From: a virus
Strand: one strand, 5' to 3'
Virus record (IMG/VR): IMGVR_UViG_3300048927_000735
Span: 1 to 37,437 of that record
Length of the DNA: 37,437 bases
Of the stretch, positions 28,289 through 34,755 are shown in pieces. Made by a program: the position numbers and the translations under genes. The notes beneath the pieces were generated by a model. The model saw only the letters and a program-made list of their open reading frames with translations. It did not search any database and was not told where the DNA came from. The first letter of the stretch is position 1, and every line of letters begins with the position of its first letter.

Positions 28289-28920
28289 TGGCTCTCTTCA
28301 ACATCAAAATCGACAAGGTTTCTGCAGAGTCGGCATCTGCTGACGGCCTGAGCGACTGCACCATTGTCTTACAGGGAAAGCTGCACTGGCGCTCCAGCAT
28401 TCAGGACAAATCAGGGAAAGACCTCAGCAAGGCCGCTTGGTCTATTCAGATCGTGCGCATGGACAGGATTGCAAAGGTCGCCAAAGAGGCATCTGTAGCA
28501 GGCATGTGCGGCTTTTCTGCCAGAATTGACGCCGATGACGACAGTGACGAGTATTTCTTCGGCCACGTAGGAATGGCACAGACGGAGCTTGATGCCCTCT
28601 ATATGGCCTGGATGTCGGGGAAGCGCTTCGACTACATCACGCTGGATGTGCAGGACGTTGAGTACAACTGGGAGCCGGATGGGAGCGGAAAGGTTTGGGA
28701 TACATCGACAGCCTCTCGCAAAGTGGCATCTGCTCGGATTGGAATTGTTGATGAGCCTGCTGCCGAGGTCATCGGCGACCCATTCGAAGATAGTTCGCTC
28801 TTGCCGCCCACGCGCAATGACATCGCTACACTTAGCAAGACCCTAGCCTCAATTTCGACCGTCGCCCACTATCTACTTGGCGCGGTAGTTTTTGGCGTGG
28901 CTGTCCTAATCTTTCGATAA
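28288..28920 (+). CDS. cI-coupled tail-anchored protein of unknown function, 210 aa
   Basis: ATG 28288 overlaps the cI stop as TGATG, so it is expected to be expressed in the lysogen with the repressor. Residues 1 to about 155 form a soluble beta-rich domain (MALFNIKIDKVSAESASADG, LSDCTIVLQGKLHWRS, FDYITLDVQDVEYNWEPDGS), and a linker follows. A single C-terminal helix (VAHYLLGAVVFGVAVLIF, about 190 to 209) anchors it to the inner membrane with almost no tail. No named family is recognised. Genes in this place (for example rexAB in lambda) often serve superinfection exclusion or defence, which is the favoured inference. DNA composition is AT-richer than the phage average, pointing to a recent acquisition. 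Confidence 0.82.
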   Translation: MALFNIKIDKVSAESASADGLSDCTIVLQGKLHWRSSIQDKSGKDLSKAAWSIQIVRMDRIAKVAKEASVAGMCGFSARIDADDDSDEYFFGHVGMAQTELDALYMAWMSGKRFDYITLDVQDVEYNWEPDGSGKVWDTSTASRKVASARIGIVDEPAAEVIGDPFEDSSLLPPTRNDIATLSKTLASISTVAHYLLGAVVFGVAVLIFR

Positions 28921-28945
28921 CTGAACGAAACCGCATAACGTTCAG
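28921..28945 (+). terminator. Weak hairpin after the cI operon
   Basis: Directly after the TAA stop, CTGAACG (28921..28927) pairs with CGTTCAG (28939..28945) across an 11-base loop, followed by AAAATTATTT. The stem is short and the T tract broken, so this is a possible but weak terminator of the cI transcript before the second operator region. Confidence 0.4.
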
Positions 28946-28956
28946 AAAATTATTTG

Positions 28957-29003
28957 GTCTAGAGCGTCTAGTTCTCTTGACTGCATGGTCTAGTTCGCTA
29001 GAC
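28957..29003. promoter_or_regulatory. Left operator cluster (two sites)
   Basis: Site 1, GTCTAGTTCGCTAGAC at 28988..29003, has the same perfect arms as right site 1 with a different 4-base centre. A degenerate second site, GTCTAGAGCGTCTAG, begins at 28957; its second half-site is shifted by one base. Their presence on both sides of cI is the lambda OL/OR logic: one repressor silences both early promoters. Confidence 0.8.
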
Positions 29004-29004
29004 T
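28977..29004 (+). promoter_or_regulatory. Rightward early promoter (PL-like)
   Basis: Plus strand -35 TTGACT (28977..28982) and -10 TAGACT (28999..29004), spacer 16, with operator site 1 lying between and over the -10. Expected start near 29011, giving a leader of about 46 bases before the first gene. Its boxes and spacer length equal those of the cro promoter, so the two were probably duplicated or co-selected. Confidence 0.82.
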
Positions 29005-29056
29005 AGGCCACGTCGCCCCAAGACACCCTCACAACGAGGCGGGGCTGGAGAACGAG

Positions 29057-29221
29057 ATGAACGTCCAGGCACTCACCGCTACCCCGGAACAGCTGGCAGT
29101 CCTGATCAACTACTGCCGCGACCAGATTCAGCAGTACGCCTATGGCCTGCCTGCCGAGCTTCAGGGCGTTGTCGAGGCGATCTCCGGCCCCTGCTTCGAC
29201 GCAGACGGCGAGGAGGGCTGA
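29057..29221 (+). CDS. First gene of rightward early operon, 54 aa
   Basis: GGAG six bases before ATG 29057. Product: MNVQALTATPEQLAVLINYC, RDQIQQYAYGLPAELQGVVE, AISGPCFDADGEEG. An acidic helical protein without known family. In lambda the first gene after PL encodes the Arg-rich antiterminator N; this protein is acidic, not Arg-rich, so it is not an N analogue in composition. It is followed after 3 bases by a membrane protein gene. Confidence 0.7.
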   Translation: MNVQALTATPEQLAVLINYCRDQIQQYAYGLPAELQGVVEAISGPCFDADGEEG

Positions 29222-29224
29222 GCC

Positions 29225-29419
29225 ATGGATTACCTGCTCGCAGTCATCGTAGTCACCGGTTCCAGCGTGGCCGTAGTCGGCGGCCTGGCCATCTTCTTCA
29301 GCCGCGCCAAGAGTGTGAAAGACCTCTGCGCGGGCCAGTCCGAACGCGAGACCGCCTTCCTTGCCACCGAAATGGCAGCCAGCTACGACGCTGCCCGCCA
29401 CGTGCGTGAGGAGGCCTGA
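29225..29419 (+). CDS. Small membrane protein, 64 aa
   Basis: One N-terminal transmembrane helix (MDYLLAVIVVTGSSVAVVGG, LAIFF) followed by a 38-residue charged helical tail (SRAKSVKDLCAGQSERETAF, LATEMAASYDAARHVREEA). It is in a tight operon: 3 bases after the previous stop and 3 bases before the next start, with GGAGG in the overlap. It may act at the membrane soon after infection; the function is unknown. Confidence 0.72.
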   Translation: MDYLLAVIVVTGSSVAVVGGLAIFFSRAKSVKDLCAGQSERETAFLATEMAASYDAARHVREEA

Positions 29420-29422
29420 CCC

Positions 29423-29791
29423 ATGGTCGCCGACTACCTTATCGCCCGCAACGACGAAGCAGCTGACCTGGCCGACGAAGAGCGCGCCGAGTGGATCGCC
29501 GAGCGGGCTGCTGAGCTTGAGGTTGAGTACGCGGCCGACGTGAAGAAGGTTGAGGAGGCTATGGCCGACTTCTTCCTTGCTGATGAGGGGTCGCTGGTTA
29601 CGAATCTGACCACCTTCTTCGTGCGCACATCGGATCACTCGGTTGGCGCCGCCTACTGGCTGCACGACCAGATCAAGCAGCAGATCGCCCCGATCCTGCG
29701 CGAATACGCCGAGGACGCCGCGACCGAAGAGCGGAACCGGATGGAGATCGCCGCCGACGTGGAGAAGTTCGAGCAGAGGAGCGCGGCATGA
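29423..29791 (+). CDS. Acidic helical early protein, 122 aa
   Basis: MVADYLIARNDEAADLADEE and a long Glu/Ala-rich helix (EWIAERAAELEVEYAADVKK), then SDHSVGAAYWLHDQIKQQIA and a final charged helix ERNRMEIAADVEKFEQRSAA. Strong net negative charge and helical content are features of DNA-mimic or adaptor proteins used by phages against host nucleases, but no family is recognisable. The GGAGG ribosome site is inside the preceding gene's last codons. The stop overlaps the next start (ATGA). Confidence 0.7.
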   Translation: MVADYLIARNDEAADLADEERAEWIAERAAELEVEYAADVKKVEEAMADFFLADEGSLVTNLTTFFVRTSDHSVGAAYWLHDQIKQQIAPILREYAEDAATEERNRMEIAADVEKFEQRSAA

Positions 29792-30075
29792 GCGCCCCCT
29801 ACATCTCCCCGACGCGCGTGGACTCTCCGGTAGTTGGTTCGCTGCTCGCAGCCCGCGAGGGAAAGAAGAAGGCGCACCAGCAGCTTGCCGCGCTTCGCCG
29901 ACAGCTGCGCGAGGCCCCGATCGGTTCGAAATCGGCTCTGCGTCTGCAGGTGCTGAAGGCCCAGGACTCGCACGTTGCCTGGAAGGCGATGGAACGGTCG
30001 GCACTCGAGGCCATCGAACTGCGCGCGCAGGAGCTGGGCCGGACCACGGTACGCGTCAAAGGCGGTGCCGCATGA
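29788..30075 (+). CDS. Basic helical early protein, 95 aa
   Basis: Starts in an ATGA overlap with the previous stop. After a short Pro-containing start (SAPYISPTRVDSPVVGSLLA) the chain is a basic coiled helix (REGKKKAHQQLAALRRQLRE) ending with EAIELRAQELGRTTVRVKGG. It may bind RNA or DNA and could pair with the acidic neighbour. No known family. Coupling by overlap suggests stoichiometric expression with the acidic 122-residue protein. Confidence 0.7.
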   Translation: MSAPYISPTRVDSPVVGSLLAAREGKKKAHQQLAALRRQLREAPIGSKSALRLQVLKAQDSHVAWKAMERSALEAIELRAQELGRTTVRVKGGAA

Positions 30076-30260
30076 GCGCTGACACCCGAGAAATCCGCTT
30101 GTGGGACACCCAGTGGATGAATGTGGTCAACGCCGACTACAGCGAGATGAGCAAGTACGACGCCATTATTGCCGCCGTCAAGGCGACCGAGGAACGGATG
30201 GCCCGCAACTTTGCAGCCAACAACTGGCCCCAGAGCCGCAAATGGAACGCCCAGCCATGA
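30072..30260 (+). CDS. Small early protein, 62 aa
   Basis: ATG 30072 overlaps the previous stop as ATGA; a longer in-frame reading to 29643 is a shadow. MSADTREIRLWDTQWMNVVN, ADYSEMSKYDAIIAAVKATE, ERMARNFAANNWPQSRKWNA: a compact, soluble protein with several Trp residues. No recognised family. The next gene again overlaps by 4 bases. Confidence 0.68.
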   Translation: MSADTREIRLWDTQWMNVVNADYSEMSKYDAIIAAVKATEERMARNFAANNWPQSRKWNAQP

Positions 30261-30451
30261 ACGCAGTGATCTACGACATCCGCGAGTTCCAGACGGTCCG
30301 CGACAACGTGCGGGCTACTGGCCTGAATCCGGCACCGCTGTTCCGGCAGTTGATCGCCGCACAGCGCCAGGGTGATCGCGGTCTGGCCGTTGTGGCTGCG
30401 GCACAGAAGCTGCGTCGGCAGTTCCGTGACGAACCGCTGGGGGCTGCATGA
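30257..30451 (+). CDS. Small early protein, 64 aa
   Basis: ATG 30257 in an ATGA overlap. MNAVIYDIREFQTVRDNVRA, TGLNPAPLFRQLIAAQRQGD, RGLAVVAAAQKLRRQFRDEP: a mostly helical basic protein. The second half (RQLIAAQRQGDRGLAVVAAA) recurs in style in other Xanthomonadaceae prophage early genes. No function can be assigned. Its last codons also carry the ribosome site (CTGGGGG) for the next gene. Confidence 0.66.
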   Translation: MNAVIYDIREFQTVRDNVRATGLNPAPLFRQLIAAQRQGDRGLAVVAAAQKLRRQFRDEPLGAA

Positions 30452-30561
30452 ACCCCCGCCGCGAAGCCCTGATCGACCTGTCTCTGTTCTGCGCGTTCGG
30501 CCTGACCTTCATGGCGCTCGGCGCAGTGGCTTCCCTCTTGGTGCAAGGAGTTGTGTTGTGA
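30448..30561 (+). CDS. Very small membrane protein, 37 aa
   Basis: ATG 30448 in an ATGA overlap with the previous stop; product MNPRREALIDLSLFCAFGLT then FMALGAVASLLVQGVVL. Essentially a single transmembrane helix with a short charged N-terminus. It is too short for many gene callers, but overlaps at both ends (GTGA with the next gene) support translation. It could modify a membrane complex, as small phage membrane proteins often do; no target is known. Confidence 0.62.
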   Translation: MNPRREALIDLSLFCAFGLTFMALGAVASLLVQGVVL

Positions 30562-30905
30562 GCGCGCAGAAAGACTACTGGCAGGAGTGCATCGCAATTG
30601 GCGCGGAAGAGTGCGATCTGACACTCACTACCGAGCAACTTGAATACTTGGCTGGAAGCGCAGAATCCGGCCATGAGCACTACGGCATGGCCTTCTATTC
30701 GCCACCGGCATCGGACCGCTTTGCGCAAATTGAGCGCGAGTGGGAAGCCAAATACAAGGCGCTGGTGAAAGAGTTCGATAAGTATCGCGAAAACGCCGAA
30801 ACCGCCGTAAAGGTTGCGCTTCGCCAGCATCGCGATTCCCACGTCTCCATTGGCGAAAACGGCGAGGTCCGCCGCTACGACGGGAGGAGCGACCGAATCC
30901 AATGA
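30558..30905 (+). CDS. Early protein, 115 aa, GTG start
   Basis: GTG 30558 (GTGA overlap; AAGGAG ten bases upstream) is chosen over an upstream in-frame ATG that belongs to another frame's gene region. Content: SAQKDYWQECIAIGAEECDL, TTEQLEYLAGSAESGHEHYG, then REWEAKYKALVKEFDKYREN, AETAVKVALRQHRDSHVSIG. A conserved-looking N-terminal domain with two cysteines is followed by a coiled helix. This type ('yW...i..a.eE....lt.eQ...lA..v.g.hE.ygma') is widespread in Gram-negative prophages with unknown function. Confidence 0.72.
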   Translation: MSAQKDYWQECIAIGAEECDLTLTTEQLEYLAGSAESGHEHYGMAFYSPPASDRFAQIEREWEAKYKALVKEFDKYRENAETAVKVALRQHRDSHVSIGENGEVRRYDGRSDRIQ

Positions 30906-31348
30906 ACATTGAATCCGAACTGGCCCGCCTCTTCGCCGACATCCCGAGGCCCGATGCATTGGAGATTGCAGAAATGAAGGACGCAACAGGCGCAACTCAA
31001 AAATGGCTGGATGATGCGCGAACCGGAAGGGCAATCCCGGTTCGTAGAAAAGCCCAATGCTCTGACGGCTTTGCGGTGAGCATTCAGGCGAGCCAAGCCC
31101 ACTACTGCCAGCCCAGGGACGATGAAGGCCCGTACTGGGAGGTTGAGCTTGGCTACCCGACGCAGCGCCCCACCGACGAAATCATGACTTTCGCCGAGGA
31201 CTCGGAAAATCCAACCAAAACGGTCTACGGGTATGTGCCGATTGAACTGGTGGATGCGCTGATTGCTGCTCATGGCGGCATCGACCCGGTAGACGCCGAC
31301 GAAGCAGTGAACGGGGTCTGCGCACAAGGAGATAGCGATGAGCAGTAA
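30902..31348 (+). CDS. Early hypothetical protein, 148 aa
   Basis: ATG 30902 in ATGA overlap. MNIESELARLFADIPRPDAL, AEMKDATGATQKWLDDARTG, VSIQASQAHYCQPRDDEGPY, WEVELGYPTQRPTDEIMTFA. The central part ('yC.Pr.d.gpy..vElGyPs...~~i..yaEd.~~p..TVYgyVP...v..~i..HGGi') is common in Pseudomonas and Xanthomonas phages. There is no known function. The last codons overlap the next gene by 11 bases, and base composition here is a little lower in GC than the flanking genes. Confidence 0.75.
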   Translation: MNIESELARLFADIPRPDALEIAEMKDATGATQKWLDDARTGRAIPVRRKAQCSDGFAVSIQASQAHYCQPRDDEGPYWEVELGYPTQRPTDEIMTFAEDSENPTKTVYGYVPIELVDALIAAHGGIDPVDADEAVNGVCAQGDSDEQ

Positions 31349-31700
31349 GCAGAGGTGGTTGTCGGACGACCAGGTGCAGGTGCTCAACGAGCGCCACGGT
31401 TGGTTCAAGCACGGCGATGCGCAGAGTGGCGTGAGCCGCGCCTTCGCGAACGACGCCGTTGAGGCCCATGAGCGTCTGCGTGCGGCCGCGCCGGAGCTTC
31501 TGGCCGAGCTGCAGCGTGCGCAGGAGTTCATCGACAGCGTCCGCCAGGAACTGCACCATCGCCGGGTTGCCGACTGGTATCCCGAAGGTGCCCACAACGA
31601 AGCCGATCAGATGAGCGAGGACATGCGCCTGATCGGCAACGCCTGCGCTGACTTCGATACCAGCGCCGTCATCGCCAAAGCCACGGGAGAAGATCAGTGA
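31338..31700 (+). CDS. Early hypothetical helical protein, 120 aa
   Basis: ATG 31338 with AAGGAG nine bases upstream. MSSKQRWLSDDQVQVLNERH opens a polar start, then AHERLRAAAPELLAELQRAQ, EFIDSVRQELHHRRVADWYP, and DFDTSAVIAKATGEDQ. The block 'aapeLl.aL..a...i......a....~a~~.idtr.aiakA.g..q' is a very common prophage motif of unknown role: here DFDTSAVIAKATGE. It ends the first chain of overlapping small genes. Confidence 0.75.
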   Translation: MSSKQRWLSDDQVQVLNERHGWFKHGDAQSGVSRAFANDAVEAHERLRAAAPELLAELQRAQEFIDSVRQELHHRRVADWYPEGAHNEADQMSEDMRLIGNACADFDTSAVIAKATGEDQ

Positions 31701-31803
31701 ACAAGGACAACGCAAAGGACGCGACGAGATCACCCACGCCCTGCGCCAGTACCGCTCGCGCAAGGCAATGAAACAACCGCCCTTTACCACTGAGAAGGGC
31801 TGA
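31697..31803 (+). pseudogene. Possible frameshifted small gene
   Basis: GTG 31697 (GTGA overlap) opens VNKDNAKDATRSPTPCASTA and stops at 31771. Reading in the +2 frame from 31717 gives the more protein-like GRDEITHALRQYRSRKAMKQ then PPFTTEKG to TGA 31803, which has no start codon of its own. A one- or two-base change near 31710 would join the GTG start to that frame. It may be a decayed early gene or simply non-coding. Confidence 0.35.
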
Positions 31804-31879
31804 TCTACGGAGGGAATGCGGAGTGGTGATCCGCTAAGTCAGTGAGTAACGGGGTTCCTAGGCCCGGTAAATCACTGAT

Positions 31880-31950
31880 GAGGTTGTAGCTCAGTAGGTA
31901 GAGCGGGGCCACCCATGCCCGCGTCGATGGTTCGACTCCATCCGCCAAAG
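31880..31950 (+). other. tRNA-like element (degenerate)
   Basis: The D arm GCTCAGTAGGTAGAGC (31889..31904) and T arm GATGGTTCGACTCCATC (31926..31942) are perfect, with a canonical TTCGACT loop. The anticodon arm is weak: a 4-bp stem GGGC/GCCC and a loop CACCCAT lacking U33. The acceptor GAGGTTG does not pair with CGCCAAA, and no CCA follows. It is likely a tRNA remnant or a tRNA-like decoy rather than a working tRNA. The surrounding 31804..32023 gap holds no other feature I can support. Confidence 0.6.
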
Positions 31951-32023
31951 CCGGGCCCACACCACCGGCCCCTCCACCCCATTCAACACGCCGGGATGAT
32001 CCCCGGCAGGAGATTCCGCAGTC

Positions 32024-32548
32024 ATGACTGACATGACCCACTACCGCAAAGTCTTTGACTCGCCCTACCTGAGTGCGGCCGACATTGTGGACCCCGTGGT
32101 CCTGACCATTGCCCGCGTCACGCAGGAGACGGACAAGACCAAGAAGACCAAGGACGTGTTCAACACGGCCTATTTCCAAGAGCGTGAGATTCGGCCCGGC
32201 GAGAAGCTGAAGCCGATGATCCTCAACGCGACCAATTCCAAGATGATGGATCGCCTGACCGGCACTCCGTTCATTGAGGATTGGGCCGGGAAGCGAGTGA
32301 CGGTCTACGTAGACGCGAATGTCAAGTTCGGCCGGGACACGGTGGAGGGTCTGCGCCTGCGTGCAGCAGCAGAACGCCGCCCCCTTACGCCGGAAAACGC
32401 ATCCACGTGGGCCAACGCCAAGAGCGCTTACCAGCGTGACGGCAACCTCGACAAAGTGCTGGCCCGGTTCGACATGACCGACGAACACATTGCTCAGCTT
32501 AAGGCCGAATGCGCGCCGAAGCAGGAGGCCACGAATGAAGTGGATTGA
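32024..32548 (+). CDS. Recombination-module protein of unknown function, 174 aa
   Basis: ATG 32024, preceded by CAGGAGATT about 13 bases upstream. MTDMTHYRKVFDSPYLSAAD, IVDPVVLTIARVTQETDKTK, then REIRPGEKLKPMILNATNSK and TGTPFIEDWAGKRVTVYVDA. This N-terminal 'HYR.vFdS.yL.saDi..p..ltI..v' type with a beta-barrel-like centre is common immediately before YqaJ or lambda-type exonuclease genes. It may be a single-strand binding or annealing factor, but it has no recognisable RecT/Red-beta signature. It overlaps the exonuclease by 14 bases. Confidence 0.78.
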   Translation: MTDMTHYRKVFDSPYLSAADIVDPVVLTIARVTQETDKTKKTKDVFNTAYFQEREIRPGEKLKPMILNATNSKMMDRLTGTPFIEDWAGKRVTVYVDANVKFGRDTVEGLRLRAAAERRPLTPENASTWANAKSAYQRDGNLDKVLARFDMTDEHIAQLKAECAPKQEATNEVD

Positions 32549-33164
32549 CGTCCAGCAGAACAGCCCGGAGTGGGAAGAGCTGCGGATCGGCAAGGCGACC
32601 GCCTCCAGCTTCAGCAAGTTCATGGCGAACTACGGCAAGGCGTTCGGCGAACCGGCGCAACGGTACGCGCTGCAGATCGCTCTGGAGATCGTGACCGGCC
32701 GGAAAGCTGAGTACAGCTTCAAGAACGACGACATGGAGCGCGGCCACGAACAGGAGCCGATGGCGCGGATGCTTTATGAGGAACAGCGGTTTGTAGACAT
32801 CGCCAACGGCGGGTTTTTCGACTGCGGCGACTACGGCGACTCACCGGATGGGCTGGTCGAGGATGACGGCGTGATCGAGGTCAAATCAGTCATCGCCAGT
32901 ACCCATGAGGCCACGATCAAGCGCGGCTCAGCCGATCCGGCCTACAAGTGGCAGATCGTCGGCCACCTGGATTGCTCAGGGCGGGACTGGGTCGATTTCG
33001 TCAGCTATTGCTCGGACTACCCCGAGTGGAGCCAGTTGGTCGTCTACCGGACCTACCGCGACGACGTGCAGGAAGAGCTGTCGCAACTCGCCGAACGTCG
33101 CAGCCAATTCCTTGAGCTGGTGCAGGCCAAGGTCAATCAAATTCATGAACGGAGTGCAACGTAA
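32535..33164 (+). CDS. YqaJ/lambda-type exonuclease, 209 aa
   Basis: Start at ATG 32535 after GCAGGAGGCC; the in-frame ATG at 32490 lies within the previous gene. Motifs of the PD-(D/E)xK YqaJ family: [20 protein letters not shown], then [18 protein letters not shown], then [20 protein letters not shown] (D and E-x-K of the active site) and [20 protein letters not shown]. It digests 5' ends of double-stranded DNA to leave 3' overhangs for strand annealing. It should act with the flanking proteins as a Red-like recombination set, though the annealing protein is not identified. Confidence 0.92.
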   Translation: MKWIDVQQNSPEWEELRIGKATASSFSKFMANYGKAFGEPAQRYALQIALEIVTGRKAEYSFKNDDMERGHEQEPMARMLYEEQRFVDIANGGFFDCGDYGDSPDGLVEDDGVIEVKSVIASTHEATIKRGSADPAYKWQIVGHLDCSGRDWVDFVSYCSDYPEWSQLVVYRTYRDDVQEELSQLAERRSQFLELVQAKVNQIHERSAT

Positions 33165-33448
33165 TGAGCCAGAACTACGACAACACCAACCGTGGCGTGC
33201 TGTTCAAGAACGACCGCAAAGAGAAGGACAAGCATCCGGACTACAACGGGTCGATCAACGTGGACGGCAAAGAGTTCTGGCTTTCGGCCTGGATCAAGGA
33301 AGGTAACAAGGGAAAGTTCTTCAGCATGTCGGTCAAGCCCAAGGACGCGCAGTCCAATGACGCCACGCGAGGCACCGGACGCGCCCCGCAAGAGCAGACC
33401 CAGCAGGCTCCGGCCAGCGAGTTCAACGACGATGATATCCCCTTCTGA
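33164..33448 (+). CDS. Small protein with SSB-like C-terminal tip, 94 aa
   Basis: ATG 33164 (TAATG overlap). Residues 1 to 58 form a small beta domain ([52 protein letters not shown]), reminiscent of a reduced OB-type fold. A Gln-rich linker follows ([15 protein letters not shown]), and the chain ends FNDDDIPF. The final DDDIPF is identical to the peptide by which bacterial SSB recruits its partner proteins. In an exonuclease operon this suggests a single-strand binding protein or an SSB mimic. DNA binding is not shown. Confidence 0.83.
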   Translation: MSQNYDNTNRGVLFKNDRKEKDKHPDYNGSINVDGKEFWLSAWIKEGNKGKFFSMSVKPKDAQSNDATRGTGRAPQEQTQQAPASEFNDDDIPF

Positions 33449-33457
33449 GGACCGGCC

Positions 33458-34543
33458 ATGACTACTGATACCAAGGCTGTGGCGCGGTGGACATTCGGAG
33501 GATCTGAAATCGATCTTGAATCGTCGGAGAGTGGCGACTACGTCCTCTTCACCGACCACGAGCGGGCGGTGGGGGAGTTGCAAGCCGCACTCGCCGCGAG
33601 TCGCGCCGAGTTTGAGGGGTTGCAAGCGGCCTGTTCTGGCAGTTTGTACACACTATTTCTTGATGCCTACTACAAGGCGTGCGAGACCTCTAAGTCCTCT
33701 GATTGGCACGACGCCGCAATGCTTGCAAAGCATTGGGAACAGAAAATCGACGCCGCAATGGAGAAGGGAATGTCTGACATCAAGATCATTGAGGCTGCAC
33801 CGAACTGGTGCCGCACATGCGGTCGTCGCCCCAACGACCCCATGTCTGCACTATGCCTCGATACGCACCACCGCACCATGGAACGAATCCATCCGCAGCC
33901 CGCAGAGCTGGCCGAGCAGCAGGGGGTGGAACTGCCGCCGCTGCCGGAAGCGTGGTACAGGCCGTACAGTCCGAATGCGCCGATTGGTCAAATTCTCTTC
34001 TCGGTAGAGCAGATGCAGGACTACGCACGCGCCGCCCTCGCTGCAACTGGCAGGAAGCAGGTTGGCGATATCGACCCGCGCGCGGCGCTGGGGTGGGAGA
34101 AAGCGTGCGCTGTAACTGGCCTTCGGCAGGTTGGCGAGGTGCAGGGGGATGCGCTGTCCCTGGCTGACCACATCACCGATCACCTGTGCCATCACGAGTA
34201 CGACATTGGCGGGCGTAGCGAGCTGCTTGCTTGCGTAATCGAAGCCCTCGCCGCCCGCCAGCCGGGGGCGCAGGAGCCGGTGGCCGAGTGCTTGACCGGC
34301 GCTAACATCATGCGTCTTCCGGCTGGTCGCGGACTGCCGCCGGGGACCAAGCTCTACGCCGCCCCGCCCGCGCAGGGCATCGACCTGGGGCAGTTGTGGG
34401 AGCCGATCAAGGAAGCGGTGCACGTCGCCCTGAGTGTCCACGTCGCGGCCATGAGCCAGAAGAAGCGGGAGCAGGTCGCCGTGTACGTTGCTCGCCAGCT
34501 GCGCGCCGGCCACCGCGATGCAGCGCCGGGGGTGGGCCAATGA
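33458..34543 (+). CDS. Ea22-like mosaic accessory protein, 361 aa
   Basis: Composite protein: residues 1 to 60 include DYVLFTDHERAVGELQAALA, common in phage accessory proteins. A Cys-rich segment at about 117 to 135 (WCRTCGRRPNDPMSALCLD) may bind zinc. Then come QGVELPPLPEAWYRPYSPNA, YARAALAATGRKQVGDID and a second copy AVTGLRQVGEVQG, and an Eaa-type module, EPVAECLTGANIMRLPAGRG and GTKLYAAPPAQ. Proteins like this are shuffled by recombination between phages and have no settled role. The internal ATG region around 33776 could also start a shorter form (MSDIKIIEAAPNWC). Confidence 0.78.
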   Translation: MTTDTKAVARWTFGGSEIDLESSESGDYVLFTDHERAVGELQAALAASRAEFEGLQAACSGSLYTLFLDAYYKACETSKSSDWHDAAMLAKHWEQKIDAAMEKGMSDIKIIEAAPNWCRTCGRRPNDPMSALCLDTHHRTMERIHPQPAELAEQQGVELPPLPEAWYRPYSPNAPIGQILFSVEQMQDYARAALAATGRKQVGDIDPRAALGWEKACAVTGLRQVGEVQGDALSLADHITDHLCHHEYDIGGRSELLACVIEALAARQPGAQEPVAECLTGANIMRLPAGRGLPPGTKLYAAPPAQGIDLGQLWEPIKEAVHVALSVHVAAMSQKKREQVAVYVARQLRAGHRDAAPGVGQ

Positions 34544-34755
34544 GCTGCGTGACCTGGGCTGTGTGCAGAAACCAGCGCTCCGTCACGGTGTTCTGTCTGG
34601 ACTGCCGGGAGGTGCTCAACCAGCACGCACCGATGGTTGAAGCTCTGGAACTGAAGATGGCAGCGGAAGCCAGCCACGACTGCGCGGACATTCTGGCACC
34701 GCCGCTGCCAGCTACTGACCTGTTCGGTTTCCCGATGGAGAAGGCCAATGGCTGA
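34540..34755 (+). CDS. Small Cys-containing protein, 71 aa
   Basis: ATG 34540 in an ATGA overlap with the previous stop. MSCVTWAVCRNQRSVTVFCL, DCREVLNQHAPMVEALELKM, AAEASHDCADILAPPLPATD: four cysteines in the first 22 residues (C3, C9, C19, C22) could form a zinc finger, followed by a helix and a Pro-rich end. Ends FGFPMEKANG. Unknown family. It belongs to the second chain of overlapping small genes; the next start is 8 bases inside it. Confidence 0.68.
   Translation: MSCVTWAVCRNQRSVTVFCLDCREVLNQHAPMVEALELKMAAEASHDCADILAPPLPATDLFGFPMEKANG

Noticed and set aside
29003-30004. 333-codon minus-strand frame across the early operon
   Set aside because: It would run against the operator-controlled promoter and covers several coupled plus-strand genes with ribosome sites.
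31880-31950. Functional tRNA gene
   Set aside because: Acceptor stem does not pair, U33 is absent and the anticodon stem is short, so only a tRNA-like element is claimed.
31880-31950. tRNA-like element as the phage attachment site
   Set aside because: It is about 5 kb from int and inside the early operon, so integration through it would split the transcription unit. No matching end sequence is seen.
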